From: Sva-07 sp963828415
Lineage (GTDB): Bacteria; Actinomycetota; Acidimicrobiia; Acidimicrobiales; Ilumatobacteraceae
NCBI GenBank assembly: GCA_963828415.1
Contig: CAWHEI010000001.1
Location: 558,001-622,000, forward strand
Reading direction: 5' to 3'
DNA: 64,000 bases
This document shows positions 16,961 to 24,412 of this stretch, in pieces (positions within the stretch are counted from its first letter, which is position 1; each line of letters opens with the position of its first letter). The notes beneath the pieces were generated by a model. The model was not told where the DNA came from, searched no databases, and worked only from the letters and a program-made list of their open reading frames with translations. A program made the position numbers and the translations under genes.

Positions 16961-17036
16961 CACAGACTCTAGGGACTCCGCCGTGATGCGTCAACAGTGG
17001 CTATTGTCAGCGCATCCGACGAGTGGGGAGATCGAC

Positions 17037-17468
17037 ATGACGACCGACAACGCTGCAATTGCGGCACTCAAGAACGTCAGCCTTTTCACGGGCCTCGACG
17101 ACAAGACGATCGGACGGATCGCCCAACAGACCAAGACCTATCGCTTCAACGACGGCGAATCGGTCATCGACGAAGACGCGTCAGGTCGGTTCGGACGCCT
17201 GTACGTCATCGTCGCCGGTAGTGCCGCGGCGCTGGTCCACGGTGCCTCCGTCGCCACGTTCGGCCCCGGCGACTACTTCGGCGAGATGAGCGTGCTCGAC
17301 AGCAGCCCGAGGTCTGCTTCGATCGTCGCGACAAGCGAACTCGAGACCTTGGGACTCTCGGCGTGGAACATGCGCTCGCTGATCCGTGAGGAGCCGGACA
17401 TCTCGATTCACATCATCGAGACGCTCGTCGCACGTCTCCGAGCCCGCAACGACGCTCTGGGAGACTGA
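17037..17468 (+). CDS. Stand-alone cyclic-nucleotide-binding domain protein
   Basis: 143 residues consisting only of a CRP-type beta-roll: LFTGLDDKTIGRIAQQTKTYRFNDGESVIDEDASG, then GRLYVIVAGSAAAL and FGPGDYFGEMSVLDSSPRSASIVA, which is the phosphate-binding cassette (GEMSxLxxxPRSAS). There is no HTH after the domain, so it is not a CRP-type DNA-binding protein. It should bind cAMP or a related nucleotide and act on a protein partner. TATTGT lies about 35 bp upstream and GGGGAG lies 8 nt before ATG 17037, so this gene has a normal leader. Confidence 0.85.
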   Translation: MTTDNAAIAALKNVSLFTGLDDKTIGRIAQQTKTYRFNDGESVIDEDASGRFGRLYVIVAGSAAALVHGASVATFGPGDYFGEMSVLDSSPRSASIVATSELETLGLSAWNMRSLIREEPDISIHIIETLVARLRARNDALGD

Positions 17469-17512
17469 CCGAGGACTTGCCAGCCGACAGCAGCCGGATC
17501 GGCTCTCAGCGG

Positions 17513-17998
17513 CTACTGAAAATCTTCGGGTGAGACGTTTTCGATGAAGTCCTTGAACTCGTCGATGATCTCGGCGGCTTCGTCGGCGGCTTCGGGCTCG
17601 GGCTCCTGACCGACGGCATCGATCAGTTCAGTCGACGCGAACAGTGCCGCCCCGCAGCGAACGGCCAGGGCAATCGCGTCCGAGGGCCGCGCCGAGATGA
17701 CCTTGTCGCCGGTAGGGGTGGTCAGATGGAGTTCGGCGAAGTACGTGCGATCGACGATCTCGGTGACGACCACGCGCGTGACGGTGGTGCCGAGTTCACC
17801 GAGCACGTTCAGGAACAGGTCGTGGGTCAGCGGTCGAGGTGGCTCGACGCCTTCGAGTGCGTAGTGGATCGCCGACGCCTCGGGACTGCCGATGTAGATC
17901 GGGAGCAGGCGATGGCCGCCGTCGGACTCGCGCAACAGGACCATTGGCGTGTTGGCGGGCATCTCGACCCGGACACCGATCAGTTCCAGTGGGACCAC
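17513..17998 (-). CDS. Bifunctional-nuclease (DUF151) family protein
   Basis: 161 residues. The core LELIGVRVEMPANTPMVLLRESDGGHRLLPIYIGSPEASAI and GDKVISARPSDAIALAVRCGA matches DUF151, whose plant member has nuclease activity; the bacterial role is unsettled. The acidic tail (AADEAAEIIDEFKDFIENVSPEDFQ) is typical. In mycobacteria the homologue (Rv1829) is next to FtsR and GarA, as here. GTG start; TAGGGT lies 6 nt upstream (18005-18010), which implies leaderless transcription and separate initiation from ftsR. Confidence 0.88.
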   Translation of the reverse strand: MVPLELIGVRVEMPANTPMVLLRESDGGHRLLPIYIGSPEASAIHYALEGVEPPRPLTHDLFLNVLGELGTTVTRVVVTEIVDRTYFAELHLTTPTGDKVISARPSDAIALAVRCGAALFASTELIDAVGQEPEPEAADEAAEIIDEFKDFIENVSPEDFQ

Positions 17999-18062
17999 GT
18001 CGCCACCCTACTCCGGCAGTGGCGACCCTGGGACGTCGACCCTCGGTCGGGATCGCTGAGGT

Positions 18063-19049
18063 TCAGTGACTGTGGTGGCGCAACGCCGAGCGCATCATGG
18101 CAGCGCGGAGGCGGCCGCCGTTCTGCTCGAGTTCGTCGAGCTGCGCGACCGCCTGTGCCCGAGCCTCGGGATTCCGCTGGCGCAGCAGTGGCTGGATCAA
18201 CTGCTCGAAGAGGCCGGCCTCGCGTTCGGCTGCGACGCGCCATCCCCGGAGGTGTCGAGGCTCGATTCCGGCATCGAGAAAGCGTTTCGAGAGCGTTGCG
18301 ATCTCGACGGCGTCCTCGTCGTAGTTCCCCTCGGCACCGCCTGAGGTAGGAGCGAGCACTCCGAAGGATTCCAACTCAGCGAGCTGCGTGCGCGTGATCC
18401 TGGCCATGGCGCACAGCTCGTCGGCGTTGAGCAACAGGCCTGGCAGCACTGCTCCGGCCGACGCGACTGGTCCGGTCGGACGCGTCGGCGGGGCCGCCGA
18501 CACAGCCGGTGTCGGCGCGGCCGTGTTCTCGGACTCGGGCTCCGTTCCGCGGGCGACGTCGCCGCCATCGGTTCGTTGGAAGAGCGCAGCGGCACCGGTC
18601 ACGGAGTCGGGTCCGGCACCATTGCCGGAGACGGCCGGCTCCGGATCGGTCCGGGCTCGTCCGGCGCTGGGATGCGCGTCGGGGCGGGGGACGTCGCTCG
18701 GCTCGCTCACGTTCTTGATGCCGCGCGGTCGTGGCTGCTCCCCCGTCGGGTCGATCTCGCCAGAGTCGATGCGATCCTTGATCACTCGCAACGGCAGGTA
18801 GTTCTCGCGTTGCTCGCGCAGGATGCAACGCAGCAGTTCGACATCGTCGGCGTAGAACTTGCGATATCCGGACGCCGTCCTTTCGGGGTCGATCAGCCCC
18901 TGGCTCTCGAGGAACCGGATCTTGGAGATCGTGACGTCGGGGAACTCCTCGAGCAGCAGCGCGAGCACTTCGCCGATCGACAGGTGTCCGCCACCCGGCA
19001 ATGCGGCAACGGGCGGGGCGGCGACGCCGGGCGGAGACGACTCAACCAT
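18063..19049 (-). CDS. ftsR: MerR-family regulator FtsR
   Basis: 328 residues. The winged HTH is LSIGEVLALLLEEFPDVTISKIRFLE, with SQGLIDPERTASGYRKFYADDV and ELLRCILREQRENYLPLRVIKDRID; this is the FtsR/Rv1828 signature. The C-terminal domain (ADELCAMARITRTQLAELESFGVL ... DAVEIATLSKRFLDAGIEPRHLRGW) is the matching effector/dimer part. An unusually long, Pro/Ala/Thr-rich linker of about 110 residues separates them, making the protein longer than mycobacterial FtsR (about 250). FtsR homologues control cell-division genes including ftsZ in corynebacteria. The start ATG 19049 overlaps the garA stop by 8 bases. Confidence 0.85.
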   Translation of the reverse strand: MVESSPPGVAAPPVAALPGGGHLSIGEVLALLLEEFPDVTISKIRFLESQGLIDPERTASGYRKFYADDVELLRCILREQRENYLPLRVIKDRIDSGEIDPTGEQPRPRGIKNVSEPSDVPRPDAHPSAGRARTDPEPAVSGNGAGPDSVTGAAALFQRTDGGDVARGTEPESENTAAPTPAVSAAPPTRPTGPVASAGAVLPGLLLNADELCAMARITRTQLAELESFGVLAPTSGGAEGNYDEDAVEIATLSKRFLDAGIEPRHLRGWRVAAEREAGLFEQLIQPLLRQRNPEARAQAVAQLDELEQNGGRLRAAMMRSALRHHSH

Positions 19050-19530
19050 CGTGACGTTCGAAGAAGACGAGTCGGAACTTGCCGATCTGGAGTTCGTCAC
19101 CGTGCCGCAGGACCATCCGGTCGACGCGCTCCTGGTTGACGTAGGTGCCGTTGAGCGACCCGGCATCGGACACGACGTGGCCGTCCGGGGTGCGTTCGAT
19201 CTCGGCGTGACGTCGAGAGACGGTGATGTCGTCGAGGCTGATCTCGGAGTCGGGGTGGCGACCGAGGCGGGTGAGCTCTTCGCTCAAGGGGAACTTGGCA
19301 CCGGCCTGGGCGCCGGCACGAACGATCAGCACCCCGATCTCGTTGGGAAGTTCACCGACGGCGACAACGACGTCGTCGTCCTTGCCAGGAGCATCCTGCA
19401 GCGGGTCGAGCGCCGCGAGCGTGATCGTGCGATCGTCGAGTGAATCGAGCGGCGAACCGCAGCTGCTGCAGAACGTGCTCGTCGGCGGGTTGCGGTGTCC
19501 GCACTGGTTGCAGAAGACGTAGGTACTCAT
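19042..19530 (-). CDS. garA: FHA-domain protein, GarA homologue with N-terminal zinc ribbon
   Basis: 162 residues. An N-terminal zinc ribbon has Cys7, 10, 21 and 24. The FHA domain reads GAKFPLSEELTRLGRHPDSEISLDD then TVSRRHAEIERTPD and DAGSLNGTYVNQERVDRMVL, with the phosphothreonine-binding Arg, Ser and Asn residues intact. GELPNEIGVLIVRAGAQAGAKF aligns well with GarA. In mycobacteria GarA is phosphorylated on an N-terminal ETT motif and controls 2-oxoglutarate and glutamate enzymes. That motif is not present in the usual form; Thr35 and Thr37 (RTITL) are the nearest candidates. It is downstream of gcvH on the same strand. Confidence 0.88.
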   Translation of the reverse strand: MSTYVFCNQCGHRNPPTSTFCSSCGSPLDSLDDRTITLAALDPLQDAPGKDDDVVVAVGELPNEIGVLIVRAGAQAGAKFPLSEELTRLGRHPDSEISLDDITVSRRHAEIERTPDGHVVSDAGSLNGTYVNQERVDRMVLRHGDELQIGKFRLVFFERHDG

Positions 19531-19540
19531 CCCGCCACGC

Positions 19541-19921
19541 TCAGCCCTCGGTCAGGGCCCGGTACGCGTCGGCGTCCATCAAGCCGTCGAGTTCCGACGG
19601 GTCGCTGATCGCGATCCGACAGATCCATCCGGCGCCGTACGGGTCGCTGTTGAGCAGTTCGGGCTGCGATTCGAGCTCGGCGTTGACCTCGGCGATGGCA
19701 CCGGTGATCGGGGCATAGATGTCGCTCACCGACTTCGTGCTCTCGACCTCACTGAACGACTCGCCCGCAGCAACGGCGAGGCCGGTGTCGGGCATCTCGA
19801 CGAAGACGACGTCGCCGAGGGCGTCCTGCGCATATTCGGTGATCCCGATCGTGGCCGTGGCGCCGTCGACGCGCACCCACTCGTGATCGGATGAGTAGCG
19901 GAGTTCGGCGGGGATGTTCAT
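19541..19921 (-). CDS. gcvH: Glycine cleavage system H protein (lipoyl carrier)
   Basis: 126 residues. SSDHEWVRVDGATATIGITEYAQ and ALGDVVFVEMPDTG are GcvH hallmarks, and the lipoyl lysine is Lys63 in EVESTKSVSDIYAP. The C-terminal DPYGAGWICRIAISDPSEL is typical. It carries the aminomethyl group between P, T and L proteins. TACCGT is 6 nt before the ATG (19928-19933), pointing to a leaderless transcript that runs on into garA (11 bp away) and ftsR. Confidence 0.97.
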   Translation of the reverse strand: MNIPAELRYSSDHEWVRVDGATATIGITEYAQDALGDVVFVEMPDTGLAVAAGESFSEVESTKSVSDIYAPITGAIAEVNAELESQPELLNSDPYGAGWICRIAISDPSELDGLMDADAYRALTEG

Positions 19922-19940
19922 GAGGCAACGGTACCTGGGT

Positions 19941-20597
19941 TCACGAGTCGGAGTTGAGAGAAGTCGAACGAGCGGCGGCACCCTCGGCGACCGCACGTCG
20001 CACTTGCGGAATATAGGCGATCCCGGTCCAGTAGCTGAGAATCAGTCCGGGGATACCGACGAGCCACGACGCCACGAGGAACAGATCGGCGCTCGCGATG
20101 TCACTGTTTCCCATGAGAAAACCGGGCACGGCGAACATGAGCAGGAAGGTCGCGACCTTGCCCCAGTACGTCACGTCGATACGTGGCATCTTGAAGACCA
20201 GCGTTGCGATCGCCATCATCAGGCCGACGGCGATCTCGCGCACCAGCACCGCGACGGCGAACCACACCGGGATCGAACCGTCGATGATGATCGCCACCGT
20301 GGCCACGACGAACATCAATCGGTCGACCGTCGGATCGAAGATCTTGCCGAACTCGCTGACCTGACCGAGCCGTCGTGCCAGATAGCCGTCGACCCAATCG
20401 GTCGCTCCCAACGCCCCCAGTATCAGGGCAGCGACGGCACGGTTGTCCGACACGAACAGGACGTAGAGGAACACCGGCAGGAACAACAGGCGCACCAGCG
20501 TGATCGCGTTCGGGACCGTCCAGATCCCGTCGAGGATCGACGCCGTCGGCGACTCGGCTGCCGCTGCGACGGTGCTCGGCGAAGTGTCCTCGGTCAC
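19941..20597 (-). CDS. pgsA: CDP-diacylglycerol-glycerol-3-phosphate 3-phosphatidyltransferase
   Basis: 218 residues. The CDP-alcohol phosphatidyltransferase motif is complete (DWVDGYLARRLGQVSEF-GKIF-DPTV-D), with the invariant D-x2-DG-x2-AR, G-x3-D and final Asp that bind two metals. Several hydrophobic segments (LVRLLFLPVFLYVLFV, LMFVVATVAIIIDG, VWFAVAVLVREIAVGLMMAI) give the six-helix membrane fold. The WTVPNAITLVRLLF start is the PgsA type. It makes phosphatidylglycerol phosphate, or phosphatidylinositol phosphate in actinobacterial relatives. TACGCT lies 7 nt before GTG 20597 and shares bases with the -10 of the divergent HIT gene. Confidence 0.9.
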   Translation of the reverse strand: MTEDTSPSTVAAAAESPTASILDGIWTVPNAITLVRLLFLPVFLYVLFVSDNRAVAALILGALGATDWVDGYLARRLGQVSEFGKIFDPTVDRLMFVVATVAIIIDGSIPVWFAVAVLVREIAVGLMMAIATLVFKMPRIDVTYWGKVATFLLMFAVPGFLMGNSDIASADLFLVASWLVGIPGLILSYWTGIAYIPQVRRAVAEGAAARSTSLNSDS

Positions 20598-20604
20598 GGG
20601 GCAC

Positions 20605-20614
20605 AGCGTAGGGT
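20605..20614. promoter_or_regulatory. Overlapping divergent -10 boxes (pgsA/HIT)
   Basis: Ten bases, AGCGTAGGGT, contain the minus-strand TACGCT (7 nt before the pgsA GTG) and the plus-strand TAGGGT (6 nt before the HIT ATG); they share the TA at 20609-20610. Both start codons lie within 24 bp, so one RNA polymerase probably excludes the other. Confidence 0.55.
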
Positions 20615-20620
20615 GCCCGC

Positions 20621-21043
20621 ATGAGCACGGTGTTCACGAAGATCATCGAGGGTGAGTTTCCCGGCACGTTCGTGTGGCGCGACGATCGATGCGTCGGGTT
20701 CTTGTCGATCAACCCGATGGCGCCTGGCCACGTTCTCGTGGTGCCGATCGACGAGGTCGACCACTGGATCGATGCGCCGCCGGAGCTCGCCGCCCATCTG
20801 TTCTCCGTGGCCCACACCATCGGACTCGCCCAGCGAGCCGCGTTCGGCTGCGACCGCGTCGGAGTGATCGTTGCCGGCTACGAAGTGCCGCACACGCACG
20901 TCCACGTCATCCCGACCTCGTCGATGGCGCAGTTGAGTTTCGCGAACGCCGCAGCGAGCGTGGATCGTCACGATCTCGATCAGTGGGCCGACGCCATCCG
21001 ACGCGAACTGCGTTCGGCGGGAGCGTCGGGCGTCAGCGACTGA
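20621..21043 (+). CDS. HIT-family nucleotide-binding hydrolase
   Basis: 140 residues. The histidine triad HTHVHVIP is at His91-93-95, with the upstream INPMAPGHVLVVPIDEVDHW block of the Hint/HinT branch. HIT proteins hydrolyse nucleoside phosphoramidates or dinucleoside polyphosphates in the cytoplasm. ATG 20621 is 6 nt after TAGGGT. Its stop region overlaps that of the SRAP gene by 11 bases on the opposite strand. Confidence 0.9.
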   Translation: MSTVFTKIIEGEFPGTFVWRDDRCVGFLSINPMAPGHVLVVPIDEVDHWIDAPPELAAHLFSVAHTIGLAQRAAFGCDRVGVIVAGYEVPHTHVHVIPTSSMAQLSFANAAASVDRHDLDQWADAIRRELRSAGASGVSD

Positions 21044-21761
21044 CGGGCTCGATCAACTCGGGGCGGTTGTTGCGCACGTTGTTCACGTCGGTCGACACCG
21101 GGTCCATCGTCAGGAGGTCGACGGGTCCGCCGTCGAGCATGGCGGTGAGCGACGCGACATCATGATTCGAGGGGTCGAGCCAGTCGGCCCAACGGTCCGA
21201 GGTGAGCAACGCCGGCATCCGGTCGTGCACGGGGCGCATCGTGGCATTGGCGGCCGTGGTGATGATGGTGGCGCTGTGCAGGAATCGGCCCTCCGGGTCG
21301 TCGGGGTCCTTCCACGCGGTCCACAGCCCTGCGACCGTCAGCAGCGGGCCGCCATCGCTGCGGTGGATGAACATCGGCTGCTTCAACGGCTTGCCCTTGG
21401 CGTTGAGCGGTCCGTCCGGCGTGCCCGGTTGCCACTCGTAGAAGCCGTCCATGGCGATGATGCATCGCTTCTTGGCGAGCAAGCCCTTGAACGCCGGCTT
21501 CTCGGCGAGCGTCTCGCCACGAGCGTTGATCATCCGCGAGGCGATCTTGCGGTCCTTCGCCCAGCTCGGGATCAACCCCCAGTGGAAGGCGTCGACTCGC
21601 GCGCTCCCGTCACCGTTCGCCACGACGGCGTAGATGTCCTGCGTGGGCGCGACGTTGTAGTTCTCGCCGAGCGACTCGGCGACGGCCTCGGTCGGCAGCA
21701 CGGTGTCGAAGTACGCAGCGATGCGGTCGGGACCGGCGGTGGACACGAAGCGGCCGCACAT
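21033..21761 (-). CDS. SRAP (HMCES/YedK) abasic-site crosslinking protein
   Basis: 242 residues starting MCGRFVS, where Cys2 becomes the N-terminal nucleophile after Met removal. NYNVAPTQDI, INARGETL, MDGFYEWQ (Glu109) and PVHDRMPALL are the SRAP active-site blocks. The protein covalently traps abasic sites in single-stranded DNA and protects them. TAACCT lies 7 nt before the start (21769-21774). It is divergent from a cNMP-binding gene, with 64 bp between starts. Confidence 0.92.
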   Translation of the reverse strand: MCGRFVSTAGPDRIAAYFDTVLPTEAVAESLGENYNVAPTQDIYAVVANGDGSARVDAFHWGLIPSWAKDRKIASRMINARGETLAEKPAFKGLLAKKRCIIAMDGFYEWQPGTPDGPLNAKGKPLKQPMFIHRSDGGPLLTVAGLWTAWKDPDDPEGRFLHSATIITTAANATMRPVHDRMPALLTSDRWADWLDPSNHDVASLTAMLDGGPVDLLTMDPVSTDVNNVRNNRPELIEPVSR

Positions 21762-21825
21762 GAACACCAGGTTACGGGACGGCTCGACCGGCGACGTCGC
21801 TTCGAGGTCGTGCGACAATGGGACC

Positions 21826-22311
21826 GTGTCCGACCTGCTGTCCCACTGCGCGCAGCTTCCCAGCCGACAGATCGGTGCCGGCTCGACGATCATCGAACAG
21901 GGTGAGGCCGGCGGCACCGTCTTCGTTCTGGTCGATGGCACGGTCAGCATCGAGCGCGACGACACGGTCCTGGCGGTGCTCGACACGCCCGGCGCCCTGC
22001 TCGGCGAGATGTCCACCGTGCTCGAGCGGCCGGCGTCAGCGTCGGTGAGAGCGGTGACCGAGACCACCCTGCTCGTAGCCGACGACGGAGCCGAATTCCT
22101 GCGCGAGCATCCCGACGTCCTCCTCGAAGTCGCTCGCACCTTGGCGACACGCCTCGACAACCTCACCGGCCACCTGATCGACGTCAAACGTCAATACGGC
22201 GGCGACAGCGGTCACCTCGGCATGCTCGACGACGTCCTCAGCACGCTGATGCACCATCAGGGCCGCCAGGTCTCCCCCGGCTCGGCCCGCCTGCCCGACC
22301 CCGACTACTGA
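21826..22311 (+). CDS. Second stand-alone cyclic-nucleotide-binding domain protein
   Basis: 161 residues from GTG 21826. CRP-type beta-roll: QIGAGSTIIEQGEAGGTVFVLVDGTVSIERDD, then PGALLGEMSTVLERPASASVRA, a phosphate-binding cassette with the E and the SAS turn but without the usual Arg. It ends in a helix and a low-complexity tail, with no HTH. It resembles the 17.0-kb protein in design. Possibly a cAMP sensor acting on a partner; nothing in the neighbourhood identifies it. Confidence 0.75.
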   Translation: MSDLLSHCAQLPSRQIGAGSTIIEQGEAGGTVFVLVDGTVSIERDDTVLAVLDTPGALLGEMSTVLERPASASVRAVTETTLLVADDGAEFLREHPDVLLEVARTLATRLDNLTGHLIDVKRQYGGDSGHLGMLDDVLSTLMHHQGRQVSPGSARLPDPDY

Positions 22312-22387
22312 GCCGACGTACACGGTGTGCCAGGGGGGCTCGGCGGATTGGACGACCGCTGGTGTGTCGCGGGCTGCGCCTCCCACC

Positions 22388-22425
22388 GATGAGCGAAGTG
22401 ACCGGATACGGCGGTCTCGCTCATC
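22388..22425. repeat. REP-like palindromic element, copy 3 (single)
   Basis: Left arm GATGAGCGAA, right arm CTCGCTCATC (one A-C mismatch); the same CCG-GATA-CGG core. Lies alone in the 179-bp gap between the convergent cNMP-binding gene and the metallophosphoesterase gene. Flanks keep the TCCCACC before it but lose the trailing CG. Confidence 0.88.
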
Positions 22426-22490
22426 ACAACCCGATCTCCCAACACAGCACCTGGCGCCCAATCCGCTGAACCCCTGGCACGTCGTGAACC

Positions 22491-23231
22491 TCACCCAGCG
22501 AACGTGATGTCGACAACGTCGCGGTCCGGCAGTGCAACCCACTCGGCGGTGGCCTGGCCGGACACCGGGTCGAGGTCGATGACGACGTGGGCCGGCATCG
22601 GGCCCGGTTGGTGACCGGCGTTGATCAGCCAGGTCGAGTCACGTTGGTCGATCCATGCGCCGCCGGCCACCCACGGCGCCTGATGGATGTGGCCGCAGAT
22701 CACCAGGTCCGGCCGCCATCGATCGATCCATGCCGCGAGATCGGGGTCGGGGAACGAACGCTCGCCTGCGTTGCACAGCGGTGAGTCCGACGGCGGCGAG
22801 TGGTACACCCAGATCCAACGTCCGGGCCGGTCGATCGCCGCTGCTGAGAGTTGTTCGTCGACCAACCGCTTCGTCTCGGGGCCGTCCCACCAGGGACACA
22901 CCGTGAAGCGCACGTCGTCGACGTCGACCGAGTGGCCGTCGACGACCAGGCGCTCGCCGGCGAGCTCGCGCAGCCATGCCGTTGCCTGTTCGCCCGTCTC
23001 GCCGGGGCCGTCCAGGTCATGATTCCCAGACGATGCGAGCACGAGCGTCCGGTCGGCCATCCGTCGGAGGTACTTGGACACCACCACGATCTGCACCGTG
23101 AGCGGCGCAGCGCCGACCACTTGGAGCAGGTCGCCCGGCACCACCAGGACATCGACGTCGGCGGCCTGCTCGACCAACCAGTCGAGCTGCGGCAGGCGGT
23201 AGTGCAGATCCGCCGTACAGAGCAGCTTCAC
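22491..23231 (-). CDS. Calcineurin-like metallophosphoesterase
   Basis: 246 residues. Metal ligands are in order: LLCTADLHYR (D-x-H), VVPGDLLQ (GD), SSGNHDLDG (GNHD), YHSPP and ICGHIHQAPWVAGGAW (GH-x-H). This is the complete double-metal phosphoesterase set. The substrate is unknown; the length and PWW-type insert resemble the small stand-alone cAMP or nucleotide phosphatases. GTG 23231 overlaps the stop of the upstream amidohydrolase (GTGA), so the two are translated together. Confidence 0.85.
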   Translation of the reverse strand: MKLLCTADLHYRLPQLDWLVEQAADVDVLVVPGDLLQVVGAAPLTVQIVVVSKYLRRMADRTLVLASSGNHDLDGPGETGEQATAWLRELAGERLVVDGHSVDVDDVRFTVCPWWDGPETKRLVDEQLSAAAIDRPGRWIWVYHSPPSDSPLCNAGERSFPDPDLAAWIDRWRPDLVICGHIHQAPWVAGGAWIDQRDSTWLINAGHQPGPMPAHVVIDLDPVSGQATAEWVALPDRDVVDITFAG

Positions 23232-24382
23232 GCGACCGGGACGTTCCCGCGGTACAGCGCTTCGAAGTTGGCGCGATAGAAGTTGTCGACCACGTGGTCG
23301 TCGCTGGTGTCCATGGTCGACTCGAAACGCTGGATCGGATCCTTGGTGCCTTCCGGATGCGGGTAGTCGGACGAGAACATGAACAGCTCGGCGCCCGCCT
23401 GTTCGATCATCCAACCCACTGGTTCACCGGCGAACGGCGTGAATCGGAGGTGATCACGCACGTAGTCGCTCGGCGCCTTCGTCAATTCGCGCAGTGGCGC
23501 TTCGGTCTTGGCGAACTGCATCGCCCGATCGAGTCGGCGCACCCACGGAACGACCCACATCGCGCCTTCCTCCACGGACGCCCCGCGCAGGCCGGGGAAC
23601 CTCTCGAACACACCGTCGAGCACCATTGCGGCCCAGAACACCTCGGGGCGCTGGTGGATCGCCATGAAATCCTTGGCCCGCACGTTCTCACCGCCACCCA
23701 GGAAATCGGTGACCGTGTGGCCGTTGTCGTGGAAACCGCGACGAACGGGTCGACCACCACCGCCGATGTGCGACACGACCGGGACGTTCTCGCCCTCGAG
23801 CATCGACCAGAGGCCGTGATGCGCCGGATGCGTCGGCGACACGACGCCGTGGGGCAGGTCGGTCGGGACCATGACCGCTCGGCAGCCGTCGTCGACCGCG
23901 CGACGGGCCGTGGCCACCGTTCGCGTCGGGTCGCCCCAGGGCACCGAGGCAACGGCGAGGAGCCGAGGGTCGTCGGCGCAGAAGGCGGCCATGGCACGGT
24001 TCAGGGCCTCCGAGCCGCCGTAGAGGAGATCGAGGTCGCTCCCGGCGAACTGCGTGGCCGCGAACGTCGGGAAGACCAGCTGTGCCGCAAAGCCCAGTTG
24101 ATCCATCACGAACGACCGCTCGGAGGCGTCGAACGCGCCGACGGCGCCCCACCCCTTCGATCGGAGGAGCTGCTCGGGATCGGCATCGATCGTGGCCACT
24201 CCCCCGGCGCGACGTTGCGCTGCCTCGTCGACCGCTCGCTCGGCGAGCGCACCAGCGCCTCCGAGGGCGAGCGGGCGCAGAGCATCGGCGGTCGAGGAGT
24301 CGGCGAACTCCTCCAGCCACCCTGGCAGTTCCATCACATGGCTGTCGGCGTCGAAGACGACACGGTCACCTACGTACGTCAT
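23228..24382 (-). CDS. Amidohydrolase-2 family protein (ACMSD/decarboxylase-like TIM barrel)
   Basis: 384 residues. DADSHVMELPGWLEEF is the opening of the PF04909-type branch (here D-x-D-x-H instead of H-x-H), VVSHIGGGGRP gives the central His, and the last strand is MFSSDYPHPEGTKDP, with the catalytic Asp. This group hydrolyses or decarboxylates aromatic or related substrates; this branch is common in actinobacteria and often lies near lipid or steroid genes. TAACGT lies 6 nt before the ATG (24389-24394). A metallophosphoesterase is coupled downstream. Confidence 0.8.
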   Translation of the reverse strand: MTYVGDRVVFDADSHVMELPGWLEEFADSSTADALRPLALGGAGALAERAVDEAAQRRAGGVATIDADPEQLLRSKGWGAVGAFDASERSFVMDQLGFAAQLVFPTFAATQFAGSDLDLLYGGSEALNRAMAAFCADDPRLLAVASVPWGDPTRTVATARRAVDDGCRAVMVPTDLPHGVVSPTHPAHHGLWSMLEGENVPVVSHIGGGGRPVRRGFHDNGHTVTDFLGGGENVRAKDFMAIHQRPEVFWAAMVLDGVFERFPGLRGASVEEGAMWVVPWVRRLDRAMQFAKTEAPLRELTKAPSDYVRDHLRFTPFAGEPVGWMIEQAGAELFMFSSDYPHPEGTKDPIQRFESTMDTSDDHVVDNFYRANFEALYRGNVPVA

Positions 24383-24412
24383 ACGGGCACGTTAGTTCGT
24401 GCGGGCCATGCC

